Shown in pieces: positions 36,701 to 46,774 of a stretch of DNA of 64,000 nt (the first letter of the stretch is position 1; the number at the start of each line of letters is the position of its first letter). The DNA comes from Marinobacterium stanieri. Lineage in GTDB: Bacteria > Pseudomonadota > Gammaproteobacteria > Pseudomonadales > Balneatricaceae. The stretch covers positions 1 through 64,000 of the forward strand of contig NZ_FTMN01000012.1 in the NCBI RefSeq assembly GCF_900155945.1. Reading direction: 5' to 3'. The position numbers and the translations under genes are program-made. The notes under the pieces are model-generated. The model saw only the letters and a program-made list of their open reading frames with translations, made no database searches and had not been told where the DNA came from.

Positions 36701-37691
36701 CAAGGCTGCCGAAGAGCTGATCACCGCGATTCTGGATATATCCAAACTGGATGCCGGCGCACTTGAGCCGACGCTGACCCACTTCTCGCTGGAAGGCCTG
36801 TTCCAGACTCTGAACACCGAGTTCAGCGCACTGGCACGGGAGAAAGGCCTCAAATTTGATACCGTCGACTGCAAACAGGTGGTGTACTCCGACCAGCCGC
36901 TGCTGCGCCGCATCATGCAAAACTTCCTATCCAACGCCATGCGCTATACCGCCCAGGGACGCGTCCTTATGGGTGCCCGCCGAGAGGGGCGCCAGCTGCG
37001 TCTGGAAGTCTGGGATACCGGTGTCGGCATTCCCGACAACAAGCTGCGCGAGGTATTCGAAGAATTCAAACGCATCGACAACCCCAAACACAGTCAGGTG
37101 AAAGGCCTCGGCCTGGGCCTGGCCATCACCGACCGTATCGCCCGCATGCTGGGACACCAGCTCCATGTGCGCTCCTGGCCCGGGCAGGGCACGGTGTTCA
37201 GCATCACCCTGCCGCTGGGTGACCCGGCGTTGGCACAGAAGTCGCGCCCCGAAAAGCGTGGCTGGATTCGCAGTAAAGGCCTCAACGGCGTACGTGTGCT
37301 GGTGATCGATAACGAGCCGAAGATTCTGGAAGGCATGGGTGCCCTGCTCAAGGGCTGGTCCTGTGAAGTGGCGGTTGCGCTGTCTGCCGATGATGCTCTG
37401 GAGGAGTTGGAAAGCCTTGGCTGGACGCCGGATATCATCCTGGCCGACTACCATCTGGGTGAGACCGATACCGGGATCATGGCGCTGCAACAGCTGGCCA
37501 GCCTGCCGGGGCAGACAGAGGGCGCCGAATACTTCAGCCCGGCCATAGTGATTACGGCTGACCGTACCGATGAAGTCAGGGACGAGATTAGTGCTGCCGG
37601 TGCACAGCTGCTAACGAAGCCGGTCAAGCCCGCTGCACTTAGAGCGATGATCAACAAGATCATGGCGAACCTGAAAGCGGGACGGGAGTAG
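33738..37691 (+). CDS. crbS: Symporter-fused hybrid histidine kinase CrbS
   Basis: Membrane sensor kinase of 1317 residues that with CrbR controls acetate use. Domains in order: an SSS-like transmembrane domain of about 13 helices (1-500), a short STAC-like linker region, two PAS domains (about 640-755 and 770-880), a coiled coil, a HisKA domain with H952 (AAASHDLLQPLNA), a HATPase with DTGVGIPDN and GLGLGLAI, and a C-terminal receiver with D1237 (LADYHLGETDTG). Fusion of a symporter-like module to a kinase is the defining trait of the CbrA/CrbS group. The presence of acs, CrbR and related symporters nearby decides for CrbS over CbrA. Only convincing plus-strand gene in the window. Confidence 0.9.
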   Translation: MLSGWSIILISLAYLGLLFAIAYFGDKSSAGKQWASNPVVYSLSLAVYCSSWTFYGAVGRAASTGWEFLATYLGPAIVFMLAIRVIEKVFLVSKQQNITTIADFISSRYGKSQGLAVLVTIIAVMGTIPYIALQLKAVAISYNALAPGATEAMSNGSDTALFVALVMAVFAILFGTRHIDATEHHEGLVLAVAFESLIKLTAFVGVGLFVVFGLFDGVEEVTNQVIAQLRHNENFDTALSSGFLTEIVLACAAAICLPRQFHVSIVENTRQRNLLTARWLFPTYLLLMALFVLPIATGGITYFSNTGVDADTYVLMLPLATGSEHLATLAFIGGLSAATSMVIVASITLATMVCNDIIMPLLFRISWLHLSQSKDLGALLLRVRRITIICLLLMGYFYYRILGEQGPLASFGLLAFVAAIQFLPAILGGIYWKGGTRHGVLAGLLAGFLLWLYTLVLPTLNSARLIPYEWLPQLTGNEGWLSPTGLMGIDGMDPLTHGVVWSLGVNLLLFVIVSRLATPRLVDRIQASAFVNITAKGITDPSRHLGQVTVGDLQMLSERFLGMSRTRQAFSTFGQQRGEGPPMAAEKATPELIQYTERLLAGAIGASSARIVMDSTLRGKEMEIGDVVTIVDEASQALRFNRSLLQSTIENISLGISVVDQQMRLVAWNQRYVDMFNYPEGLICIGRPIEEVFRYNAIKGEYGLGDVEQQVRMRLDTISSGDPHSYERFRPDGTVLEVRGNPMPNGGYVNTYMDITEHKRIEEALRESEQNIRIYTDNVPVLIGYLDPDKRFLFINKAYADAFGLDRHNIAGMSALEALPEEEYLHRRQYIDKVLRGERQRFETRLPTHDGSVRFAEVTYIPHIGEYGDVLGYFTLYQDITERRKAEQALQETNENLEQRVRERTHALSVVNKELRKENTIRALMEDELRQAKSDAEAANFGKTRFLAAASHDLLQPLNAARLFTSALAQQSHSDETSQLVENLDGSLKAAEELITAILDISKLDAGALEPTLTHFSLEGLFQTLNTEFSALAREKGLKFDTVDCKQVVYSDQPLLRRIMQNFLSNAMRYTAQGRVLMGARREGRQLRLEVWDTGVGIPDNKLREVFEEFKRIDNPKHSQVKGLGLGLAITDRIARMLGHQLHVRSWPGQGTVFSITLPLGDPALAQKSRPEKRGWIRSKGLNGVRVLVIDNEPKILEGMGALLKGWSCEVAVALSADDALEELESLGWTPDIILADYHLGETDTGIMALQQLASLPGQTEGAEYFSPAIVITADRTDEVRDEISAAGAQLLTKPVKPAALRAMINKIMANLKAGRE

Positions 37692-37710
37692 TCAGGAAGG
37701 CTTTAGAGTC

Positions 37711-38061
37711 GCTCTGTTGCCGAGGTATTCGTGCGCAGAGCGCACTCCCACAGATTTACCTAGATTCAGGCAGGTTGAGCACTGCTGTAGTGCAATAATG
37801 CTGTGGGAAGTTTAGCTGTGGGAGGCTACTTTGTAGTCTGAAGTTCGCGCACAGAGTGTGCTCCCACAAGGCTGGCCAAAGCTTGCAGACATTTGATGGC
37901 TAACATGTGGAAGGCAGCTCTGTAGCCTAAGGTTCGCACACGGAGTGCGCTCCCACAAACCCAATCAAAGCCCGGGCAGGTGCTTGGATATTGGTGTGGG
38001 AGGCTGCCATGTGGGAGGCCGCTCCGCGGCCGAATGCTTCGCGCACAGGGTGCGTTCCCAC
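37711..38061. repeat. REP-like imperfect repeat cluster (about four units)
   Basis: Three near-full units of 50-51 bases (37818-37867, 37907-37956, 38011-38061), one 5'-truncated unit (37711-37751) and a fragment (37995-38009). Full units begin GTGGGAGGC and end with CTCCCAC or TTCCCAC, so their ends are inverted; inside, arms such as GGCCG/CGGCC and GCGCAC/GTGCG can pair. This is the layout of REP elements in the intercistronic space of convergent genes. No transposase (RAYT) is in the window. Confidence 0.8.
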
Positions 38062-38063
38062 AA

Positions 38064-38103
38064 TTCCACAATTCCACAATTCCACAATTCCACAATTCCA
38101 CAA
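38064..38103. repeat. Octanucleotide tandem array, 5 x TTCCACAA
   Basis: Five perfect TTCCACAA copies, preceded by the one-base-longer TTCCCACAA at 38055-38063 that forms the end of the last REP-like unit. The array seems to have expanded from that end. Together with the REP cluster it accounts for most of the 476-base gap (37692-38167) between the convergent crbS and crbR; I see no clear terminator there. Confidence 0.9.
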
Positions 38104-38167
38104 CACAGTCTGCAGCTAACTGACTGACAGAAGATCTACAGCACTGAAAATAAAGAGCTGTTTTGTT

Positions 38168-38830
38168 TCAGACTTCTGTCTTGGGCGGTTCTACACCCAG
38201 GCGCTGTGCAGCGATCACGGCCTGGGTACGGCTGTGAACACCCAATTTGCGCAGGATAGCAGTCACATGGGCTTTGATGGTCGCTTCAGACACGCTGAGT
38301 TCATAGGCGATCTGCTTGTTGAGCAGACCTTCGGTCAGCATGGTCAGTACGCGGAACTGCTGGGGAGTCAGGGATGCCAGAGCAGCGGCAAACTGCTGGT
38401 CTTCTTCGCTGACCTCATCCATGTTGTCGGTCAGTTCCTGCGGCAGCCACTCTTCGCCTTCCAGTACGGCAGTAATGGCCTCGGACAGGGTTTCCAGCGG
38501 CGCGGACTTGGGAATAAAGCCTGAGGCACCATAGTCGATGGCGCGCTTCATCACATGCGGCTCTTCACTCCCGGAGACAACCACCACCGGCACGCCGGGG
38601 TGCTGGCCACGCAGGAACACCAGGCCGGAGAAGCCGTGGGTGCCGGGCATGTGAATATCCAACAGCACCAGATCAGCATCGTTATGCTTCTCGACCGCTT
38701 CTTGCACCGCTGCCAGGCTGTCGGCTTCGACGATGTCGATACCAGGCACGGCCTGCGTCACGGCCTGACGGAGCGCCGCACGGAACAGAGGGTGGTCATC
38801 AGCGATTATGATCTTGTGTGCCAGTTGCAT
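38168..38830 (-). CDS. crbR: LuxR-family response regulator CrbR
   Basis: 220 residues. Receiver domain with acidic pair D11-D12, phosphoacceptor D58 (LVLLDIHMPG) and a C-terminal LuxR/NarL helix-turn-helix (LTPQQFRVLTMLTEGLLNKQ, then IAYELSVSEATIKAHVTAIL). Homologous to CrbR of Vibrio and ErdR of pseudomonads, which activates acs on phosphorylation by CrbS. A TATAAT hexamer (38956-38961, minus strand) upstream is a plausible -10 with a leader of about 119 bases. Confidence 0.9.
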   Translation of the reverse strand: MQLAHKIIIADDHPLFRAALRQAVTQAVPGIDIVEADSLAAVQEAVEKHNDADLVLLDIHMPGTHGFSGLVFLRGQHPGVPVVVVSGSEEPHVMKRAIDYGASGFIPKSAPLETLSEAITAVLEGEEWLPQELTDNMDEVSEEDQQFAAALASLTPQQFRVLTMLTEGLLNKQIAYELSVSEATIKAHVTAILRKLGVHSRTQAVIAAQRLGVEPPKTEV

Positions 38831-38955
38831 GCATCGTTCTCCCAGGAGCTGTTTTTAACTGGGCCATCGACCCTGAGGCCAAGGCAGACCGTTTTCCGGC
38901 ACAGCATAATAGCACTTCTCGCTATACAAAACCGCAACCGGAGCAGGTGTTAGTG

Positions 38956-38961
38956 ATTATA
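38956..38961 (-). promoter_or_regulatory. TATAAT hexamer, candidate -10 for crbR
   Basis: Perfect TATAAT on the minus strand in the 212-base gap between acs and crbR. No good -35 lies 16-18 bases upstream, so the promoter may need an activator or be spurious. Confidence 0.3.
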
Positions 38962-38984
38962 GGGGTTTTCAGCGGACAGACGTG

Positions 38985-39015
38985 AAAACGCCCGCGGCCA
39001 GAGGTCGCGGGCGTT
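38985..39015 (-). terminator. Rho-independent terminator of acs
   Basis: Minus-strand AACGCCCGCG-(9)-CGCGGGCGTT followed by TTC, starting 28 bases after the acs stop. Ten-pair GC-rich stem; the T-run is short. Confidence 0.8.
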
Positions 39016-39042
39016 CGTGAACCAGAGTGTAAGGCGTTGGAA

Positions 39043-41001
<1,959 letters not shown>

Positions 41002-41185
41002 GGTGATGCCCTTAACTTGCGATTTGTTTTTATACCTTGGTCACGCCGCTCTTGGTTATAGTCGCTATTGTCGGCGCATGCGAGTTACCTAGGGAGGTTA
41101 TACCGAAGCGCCTCCGTCCCCCTGAATTAGACATTGGTCTACTCGGATCACTACAAAAGTCTCAAACTCCAAGGTAAGCAAGTAT

Positions 41186-42568
41186 TCACTTACCTGCTAA
41201 CATCGACTCCAGATCAATTCCCTCTTCACGCATTCGGGCGAGCTTATACCTTAGTGTCCTGGGGCTGATCCCCAGCTTCTCGGATGCATCCTTGCGACTG
41301 CCATTGGTTGCCCGCAAGGCTTCCACAATCAGCTGGTATTCATGCTGCTTGAGATCATTCCCCAGCAGACCATCCGGCTCGGTTTCTGCCGGCTCATCAA
41401 TACTTGCGGATGTCTGTGTCTGCATCTCGCCCAGCGGGATCGCCTGGCCGCTCAGGTGCAGGTCTTCGGCACGGATCAGCGCGCCACCCTGCAGAATCAG
41501 CGCCCGCTGCATCACGTTATCCAGTTCACGCACGTTGCCGGGCCAGGCATAGTCACGCAACTGCGCCACGGCCGCAGGCTCAAGACGCGCCAGCGTGCGA
41601 CCCATCTTACGGCAATGATGTTGCAGCAACTTCAGGGCCAGCGGCTCTATATCCTCCTGGCGCTCGCGCAGCGGCTGCCACTGCAGCGGGAATACATTGA
41701 GGCGGTAATAGAGGTCTTCACGGAATTTGCCTTCAGATACATAGGCTTCCAGCTTGCGGTTACTGGTGGCCAGCACACGCACATCCAGCGGAATCACCTT
41801 ACGCCCGCCGATGCGCTCTACTTCCTGTTCCTGCAGCACACGAAGCAGTTTCGCCTGCAGGCCCAAGTCCATTTCGCTGATTTCGTCCAGCAACAGCGTG
41901 CCGCCGTTAGCCTGCTCAAACTTGCCGGGCTGACTGCCGATGGCACCGGTAAATGCGCCCTTTTCATGGCCGAACAGGGTCGCTTCCAGCATGCTCTCGG
42001 GAATGGCGGCGCAGTTGATGGCGATAAAAGGTTTGGATTTGCGCGGCGAGTGCTGGTGGATATACCGCGCCAGCACCTCCTTACCCGTACCTGACTCGCC
42101 GGTGATCAGTACGGTTGAATCGGTCGTCGCCACACGCTGGGCCAGTTGTAGCAGATGGCGACTGCCCGGTGCTTCCGCAATGGGCGCTTCACTGTCGGCT
42201 TCAACCCGCCCCTCCGCATGGGTGCGGATCAGCGTCACTAGCTGTTCAGGTTCAAAGGGCTTCATCAGATAATCGACGGCGCCGTTGCGGATCGCCTCCA
42301 CCGCCTTACTGACCTGACCATAAGCCGTGATCAGCGCCATGGGCAAAGCCGGATACTGTTGCTTCACCTGAGCCAGCAGTGCATGACCGTCCATGCCCGG
42401 CATATTGACGTCGGAGACCACCATATCGACCCGATTGCTCTGCAGGCACTCCAGCGCCTCTTCACCACTGCCCGCCTGCAGATAGCCGATATTGGCCAGC
42501 TCCAGAGTGTCGGCAATGGCTTCTCGCAGATCCACATCATCTTCAACGATCAATACCGTAGCGGTCAT
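41186..42568 (-). CDS. fleR: Sigma-54-dependent response regulator FleR
   Basis: Activator of middle (rod, hook) flagellar genes. 460 residues: receiver with E9-D10-D11 and phosphoacceptor D53 (VVSDVNMPG), AAA+ domain with Walker A GESGTGKE, the sigma-54 contact loop GAFTGA and Walker B LLLDEISEM, and a Fis-type helix-turn-helix (GSRKDASEKLGISPRTLRYK). ATGA overlap with fleS. No clear terminator follows; a weak hairpin (AGGTAAG/CTTACCT) overlaps the 3' end. Confidence 0.94.
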   Translation of the reverse strand: MTATVLIVEDDVDLREAIADTLELANIGYLQAGSGEEALECLQSNRVDMVVSDVNMPGMDGHALLAQVKQQYPALPMALITAYGQVSKAVEAIRNGAVDYLMKPFEPEQLVTLIRTHAEGRVEADSEAPIAEAPGSRHLLQLAQRVATTDSTVLITGESGTGKEVLARYIHQHSPRKSKPFIAINCAAIPESMLEATLFGHEKGAFTGAIGSQPGKFEQANGGTLLLDEISEMDLGLQAKLLRVLQEQEVERIGGRKVIPLDVRVLATSNRKLEAYVSEGKFREDLYYRLNVFPLQWQPLRERQEDIEPLALKLLQHHCRKMGRTLARLEPAAVAQLRDYAWPGNVRELDNVMQRALILQGGALIRAEDLHLSGQAIPLGEMQTQTSASIDEPAETEPDGLLGNDLKQHEYQLIVEALRATNGSRKDASEKLGISPRTLRYKLARMREEGIDLESMLAGK

Positions 42569-43683
42569 GGGTGTCCTTCATCAGTTTTCAGCAGGGGTAA
42601 ACGGAAACAGGCACGGGTGCCTTGCCCCGGTGTAGAGCTCAGTTCAAATTCGCCATGGTGCGCCTTGGCCATCACCTGGGCGATGGCAAGCCCGAGGCCG
42701 GTGCCATGGGAACGGGTGGTGTAAAAGGGTTCTTGCGCGCGCTTGAGTGTTTCGGCATCCATCCCCGGCCCCTGGTCGACTACCTCAATCTGCAGTCGAT
42801 CTGCCGACTGACTCAAGCGTAGCTTCAGCTCGGCGCCCTCGCCACAGGCCTGGAGCGCATTGCTGACCAGGCTCAACACAGCGCCCAACAGGGCCTCCAG
42901 GTTACACTGGATTAGCGCCTCTGGGGCTTCGTTAATGCAATCACAGTCGGCGTCATACTGAGTCAAAGGCTGGTCCAGCAGGTCTTCAAGACGCGCCATC
43001 AGGGTACGGCCATCGACGCGGTCCTCCAGCTTGGTCTCGCCACGGGCGAAGATCAGCATATCGCGAACCTGCTGCTCCAGATGCGTCAGGCGTGACTTCA
43101 CCTTGCCGGCAAAACGGATGCGCTTGTCATCGTCCAATTGCGGCGCCATCAAATGGCTGGCATAGAGCAACGCGGCCGATAGAGGCGTACGCACCTGATG
43201 CGCCAACGAGGCCATCATACGGCCCATCTCGGAGAGGCGCTGGTAATGGTGCAGCTGCTCCTGCAAGGTGCGCGTATGAGTCTGGTCGGTAAGGAACACC
43301 AATTGCCCCGGCTCGCCTTGCAGAGATTGGGTCGACAGGCTGACACGGCGGCCATTTTTCAGCGACACCTCATGGCCATCATCGGGCCGGGGCGCAAAGC
43401 AGGCGTTGATCACTTCGAGCCAGGTCTTACCCGCCAGCGTTATCCCCAGCAGCGCTTCTGCTGCCGGGTTATGCTCGGTCACCTGGCCATTTTGCCCAAT
43501 AACCAACACCCCGCCGGGCATGCGATCAATCAGGCGTTGCAGGCGGTCTTTGCTGAACTCAATACCTTCATTATTGCGCTGAAGACTCTCATTGGTTCGC
43601 TGAAGGCTCTCATTCTCGTGCTCAAGCTCAGCGACACGGGCTTCCAACTCGGCAATACGTGCCTGTGTATCCGGTGAGCTCAT
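42565..43683 (-). CDS. fleS: Flagellar sensor histidine kinase FleS
   Basis: Soluble partner of FleR, 372 residues, with no TM helix. N-terminal coiled coil of short near-repeats (NESLQR twice, AELE twice), a PAS domain (about 55-150), a HisKA domain with the phospho-His in [11 protein letters not shown], and a HATPase with GPGMD and [12 protein letters not shown] overlaps on both sides (fleQ stop, fleR start). Confidence 0.93.
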   Translation of the reverse strand: MSSPDTQARIAELEARVAELEHENESLQRTNESLQRNNEGIEFSKDRLQRLIDRMPGGVLVIGQNGQVTEHNPAAEALLGITLAGKTWLEVINACFAPRPDDGHEVSLKNGRRVSLSTQSLQGEPGQLVFLTDQTHTRTLQEQLHHYQRLSEMGRMMASLAHQVRTPLSAALLYASHLMAPQLDDDKRIRFAGKVKSRLTHLEQQVRDMLIFARGETKLEDRVDGRTLMARLEDLLDQPLTQYDADCDCINEAPEALIQCNLEALLGAVLSLVSNALQACGEGAELKLRLSQSADRLQIEVVDQGPGMDAETLKRAQEPFYTTRSHGTGLGLAIAQVMAKAHHGEFELSSTPGQGTRACFRLPLLKTDEGHP

Positions 43684-45158
43684 TGACGTTCAATTCCGTA
43701 TTTGCGCATCTTTTCGACCAGCGTGGTACGGCGAATCTGCAGTAAACTTGCCGCACGGGAGACCACCTGATTACTTGCTGCAAGCGCCTGCTGAATCAAG
43801 GTTTGTTCCTGGTTTTCCAGCCAGGCTTTCAAATCCAGCCCATCGGCCGGTAGCCCTGCCTGTTCTGATATGGCTACAGGCTGAGCGGGGTGAGTAGCGG
43901 TTTCGAGGGGCGCGGTTTCATCCACAGGTACGCTCGCTTCATCCAATTCCAGCGCCTGTTGATAATGCTCCGGGTTGGGCTCGGGCAGGTGACGGAATTT
44001 CGCCGGCAGCTCACTGACGCCGATTACGCCGCCGGGGTGGATGATGCTGAGCCGCTCAACCAGGTTGGCCAGTTCCCGCACATTGCCCGGCCAGGGATGG
44101 CGCTTGAGTGACTCCAGCGCGGCCGGATGAAACTGCAAACGACCTGCATCCTGATCATCCAGCTGCTCGCAGAGGTTATGGATAAGCAGCGGCAGGTCTT
44201 CCAGCCGTTCGCGCAGAGCCGGCATCTCAATGGGAAAGACATTCAGGCGGTAGTACAAGTCTTCTCGGAACTGACCATCCTGAATCATCAACTCCAGGTT
44301 CTTATGGGTGGCGGCGATGATACGCACATCCACATTCAGCGTTTTACTGCCACCTACACGCTCAAACTGCTTCTCCTGCAGAACACGCAGGATTTTTACC
44401 TGCATCGGCAGCGGCATATCGCCGATTTCATCGAGAAACAGCGTGCCGCCATTAGCCAGCTCGAAACGACCTGGCCGGCTGGAGATCGCGCCGGTAAAGG
44501 CCCCTTTCTCATGGCCGAAGAGTTCACTTTCCAGCAACTCGGAGGGTATAGCACCACAGTTTACGGGCACGAAGGGCCCATTGGCACGGCCGGAGTGCTC
44601 ATGCAGGCAGCGCGCGACCACTTCCTTACCCGTGCCCGACTCCCCTGTCACCAATACACTGATATCGCGTGGCGCAACCTGGGAAATGAGATGACGAATG
44701 GTCCACACCGAACGGCTTTGGCCGACAAAGCCGGGCATATCGGGCAGGTCTTGCCAGTGCTCTGGCGCCTGTTCATTCAGAACGGTGCACTGATGCAGCC
44801 AATCCATCAGCTGTGGATAACGATAGGGAGCCTCCAGCACACCCAGAATCAGATGACGGGAAAAGTCGGCCCGTTCAAGCTCCGGCCATTCGCAGGTAAG
44901 TAACTTGGGGATACGTCGGGATTGATCCAGGTCCGAGATCAGCTTGCCAAGGGCGATTGGCAGCGTGCTTTCACCAATCAACACCAAGCCAACATCGGCA
45001 AGCGACAGCTCCTTGCCTTGCTGCAGCCAGGTTACAAAGTCAAAAACATGACACTCACGCTCCAGCAACTCGAAAACAGCCTGAAGACTGTCGCGCCGCT
45101 GGGGGTCGTCATCCAGAATCAGTATATCTAACGCAGCGGGGTTACCCTTTCCTTGCAT
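43680..45158 (-). CDS. fleQ: Flagellar master regulator FleQ
   Basis: Sigma-54 enhancer-binding protein at the top of the polar-flagellum cascade, 492 residues. Degenerate receiver-like N domain (about 10-125) lacking a canonical phospho-Asp set, AAA+ domain with GESGTGKE (172-179), GAFTGA and LFLDEIGDM, and a Fis-type C-terminal helix-turn-helix ([19 protein letters not shown]). Residues 140-143 read DMPG where P. aeruginosa FleQ has the c-di-GMP-binding LFRS; R183 of the second site is kept but the neighbouring Asn is Cys. A palindromic FleQ-type box lies 55 bases upstream. Confidence 0.94.
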   Translation of the reverse strand: MQGKGNPAALDILILDDDPQRRDSLQAVFELLERECHVFDFVTWLQQGKELSLADVGLVLIGESTLPIALGKLISDLDQSRRIPKLLTCEWPELERADFSRHLILGVLEAPYRYPQLMDWLHQCTVLNEQAPEHWQDLPDMPGFVGQSRSVWTIRHLISQVAPRDISVLVTGESGTGKEVVARCLHEHSGRANGPFVPVNCGAIPSELLESELFGHEKGAFTGAISSRPGRFELANGGTLFLDEIGDMPLPMQVKILRVLQEKQFERVGGSKTLNVDVRIIAATHKNLELMIQDGQFREDLYYRLNVFPIEMPALRERLEDLPLLIHNLCEQLDDQDAGRLQFHPAALESLKRHPWPGNVRELANLVERLSIIHPGGVIGVSELPAKFRHLPEPNPEHYQQALELDEASVPVDETAPLETATHPAQPVAISEQAGLPADGLDLKAWLENQEQTLIQQALAASNQVVSRAASLLQIRRTTLVEKMRKYGIERQ

Positions 45159-45213
45159 GATCGGATCCGAGACTTGTCAGGATTCCGTCAAAGGTACCGG
45201 AAGCGGGTGGTAT

Positions 45214-45227
45214 GTCAATAGATTGAC
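45214..45227. promoter_or_regulatory. FleQ-box candidate overlapping the fleQ -35
   Basis: GTCAATAGATTGAC is a perfect inverted repeat (GTCAAT-AG-ATTGAC) matching the FleQ consensus at 12 of 13 positions. On the minus strand it overlaps a perfect -35 TTGACA (45218-45213), with TACCTT (45196-45191) as a weak -10 after 16 bases. Binding there would be expected to repress, so autorepression is the simplest reading. Confidence 0.6.
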
Positions 45228-45356
45228 GCCGGATGGATTCCCGCTTCACGGCTTTAGGCCAAACAGCAGCTCTTTCAGGCTGAAATCTTATGCGGAAAGG
45301 AGGTATGTGTCTGGTGAAGACTGTTAGCAAGTACAACAGCAAATGCTTACGGGCAC

Positions 45357-45740
45357 TCAACAAATCCCCTTTACTTTTTTACAGCATGCTTCATCACACA
45401 CCCTGACAAAACGTCGGTCCTTACTTTCAAAGTTGCCTACTCCACCCGCACGTATGATCCATGAAAAAAACTCTCCATTTATCTTCATAGTCCCAGTAGA
45501 GTTGCAGGGGAAAATATTATAATCATCATGGACCTCTCGCTCATTACTCAACCGAGATTCCAGGACATAGTCCGCGACCTGTTCTTTCGTTAAATGAAAG
45601 GTCTTACACATCTCAATTACTTCAACACTTTCTTCTATGCTATTACCTTGTGTCAAAATATTAATATCAGTAATTAAAACATCCGAAAAACAATGGACTG
45701 AATAGAGTGAGGCAAATAATAAAAAGAAAAACTTCTTCAT
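45357..45740 (-). CDS. Exported small Cys-rich protein; candidate immunity to the amidase
   Basis: 127 residues with a clear signal peptide (MKKFFFLLFASLYSVHCFSD), AT-rich codons and several cysteines in the mature part (CK near 45, C79, then CDEACCKKVKGIC at the C terminus), suggesting disulfide bonding in the periplasm. Its ATG overlaps the amidase stop (ATGA). Position downstream of a cell-wall amidase that lacks a signal peptide and the periplasmic targeting fit a T6SS effector/immunity pair. I do not recognise the family. Confidence 0.65.
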   Translation of the reverse strand: MKKFFFLLFASLYSVHCFSDVLITDINILTQGNSIEESVEVIEMCKTFHLTKEQVADYVLESRLSNEREVHDDYNIFPCNSTGTMKINGEFFSWIIRAGGVGNFESKDRRFVRVCDEACCKKVKGIC

Positions 45741-46408
45741 TTATAGTTCTCCTTAAGCCAATCAAGAGCCGTAGAACCTTCATTTATTTTCTTTCTTGCA
45801 ACTGCGCCATGGGCATATACATCATCTGATAGAGAAAGCTTGTAATACTCAAGCAGTTTAGTAACAAGCCACAGAAAGCTAGAAGCTTGATCAGCCGTTA
45901 ACTCTTCGAATAGGCCTTTATCACTTGTACTACTCCCAAGATATAAACCGACTATCTCAATACCAATAGAGTCACTATTCATAGGGTATCGATCTGGATA
46001 GTCTTTTTTCCTTTCATGCTGCAATACTTCCTTGAACTTCTCGGACCAGCGACCGCTGCCATGCAGAATACCCTTTATAATTTTTCCATCTTCTTCTGTA
46101 CAAGAAGCCTCAAGTCTGCACCTTGAAACAACATACCCCATATGCCAGCATTTTTTATCAAGCCTTGCTGTTTGATAAATCTTACCATTTTTATCAATTA
46201 AAAAATGGGCCCCTGACTTTTTCGTTTTCCATGCATTCAAGGTAGATTGCGCCGTGCTGGCAGCTGTTCTATGAACAACGATAGAGTTAACTTTGGATAG
46301 AGCGCCATGCTCAATATTACTTATAATTTTCAGTTCTACCTTATCTGGATGATTCTTTACTTCACCATTGAGAACGGAAAAAACATTTTCATCTTCTTTT
46401 AGATTCAT
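45737..46408 (-). CDS. N-acetylmuramoyl-L-alanine amidase (Amidase_2 fold), T6SS effector candidate
   Basis: Peptidoglycan amidase-like protein of 223 residues without signal peptide. H46 (VVHRTAAS), the AHFLIDKNGKIYQ strand (68-79), E151 and H200 (YAHGAVARKK) match the zinc-binding amidase_2/PGRP pattern; H46 and H200 are probable zinc ligands and D217 a less certain third. Lack of export signal, AT-rich sequence, the T6SS island and an exported partner immediately downstream support delivery by T6SS rather than a housekeeping recycling role. It could alternatively be a phage-type endolysin remnant. Confidence 0.7.
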   Translation of the reverse strand: MNLKEDENVFSVLNGEVKNHPDKVELKIISNIEHGALSKVNSIVVHRTAASTAQSTLNAWKTKKSGAHFLIDKNGKIYQTARLDKKCWHMGYVVSRCRLEASCTEEDGKIIKGILHGSGRWSEKFKEVLQHERKKDYPDRYPMNSDSIGIEIVGLYLGSSTSDKGLFEELTADQASSFLWLVTKLLEYYKLSLSDDVYAHGAVARKKINEGSTALDWLKENYK

Positions 46409-46774
46409 ACTACCACTTCCATGTAGGTAAAATAATACTTATAAATTTATTAGCTTTATAAAAAGCTTTTCTGTATCACTATGCACAAAATAACAAACAA
46501 GTTGGATATAGTTTCACGTTAAAAGCTTTACACTCAATTAAACCAGATATACCCTTTAGCACATTCCCGTATCCAGAAAACAACATCACCTCCCAAACTG
46601 ACTGAAAGACAACCGTCCTCATAAAGATTTAGGACCTTAAATAAATTAGAAAAAATTCATAAATCATCCTTATTAATAACATAAAATGTAAATTTCATAA
46701 CGAACGGATACTATCCAATTACAGAAAAAATCCGACCTTGGGTTAATAGATTTTATTTATTTTAAAAAACCAAA
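46409..46774. other. AT-rich 366-base spacer between effector modules
   Basis: No open reading frame, RNA gene or promoter that I can defend. Strongly AT-rich (long A/T runs near 46680 and 46740). Such spacers often hold scars of displaced toxin tails or immunity genes in Rhs loci; nothing recognisable remains. Confidence 0.6.

Noticed and set aside
37826-38101. Minus-strand open frame with repeated NCGIVELW-type peptide
   Set aside because: Produced by the TTCCACAA array and REP-like units; no ribosome site and no conserved sequence.
37711-38103. CRISPR array
   Set aside because: Units are imperfect with variable spacing, end in inverted repeats, and the octamers have no spacers; no cas genes nearby.
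41172-41195. Terminator for fleR
   Set aside because: The AGGTAAG/CTTACCT hairpin overlaps the end of the gene and is not followed by a T-run.
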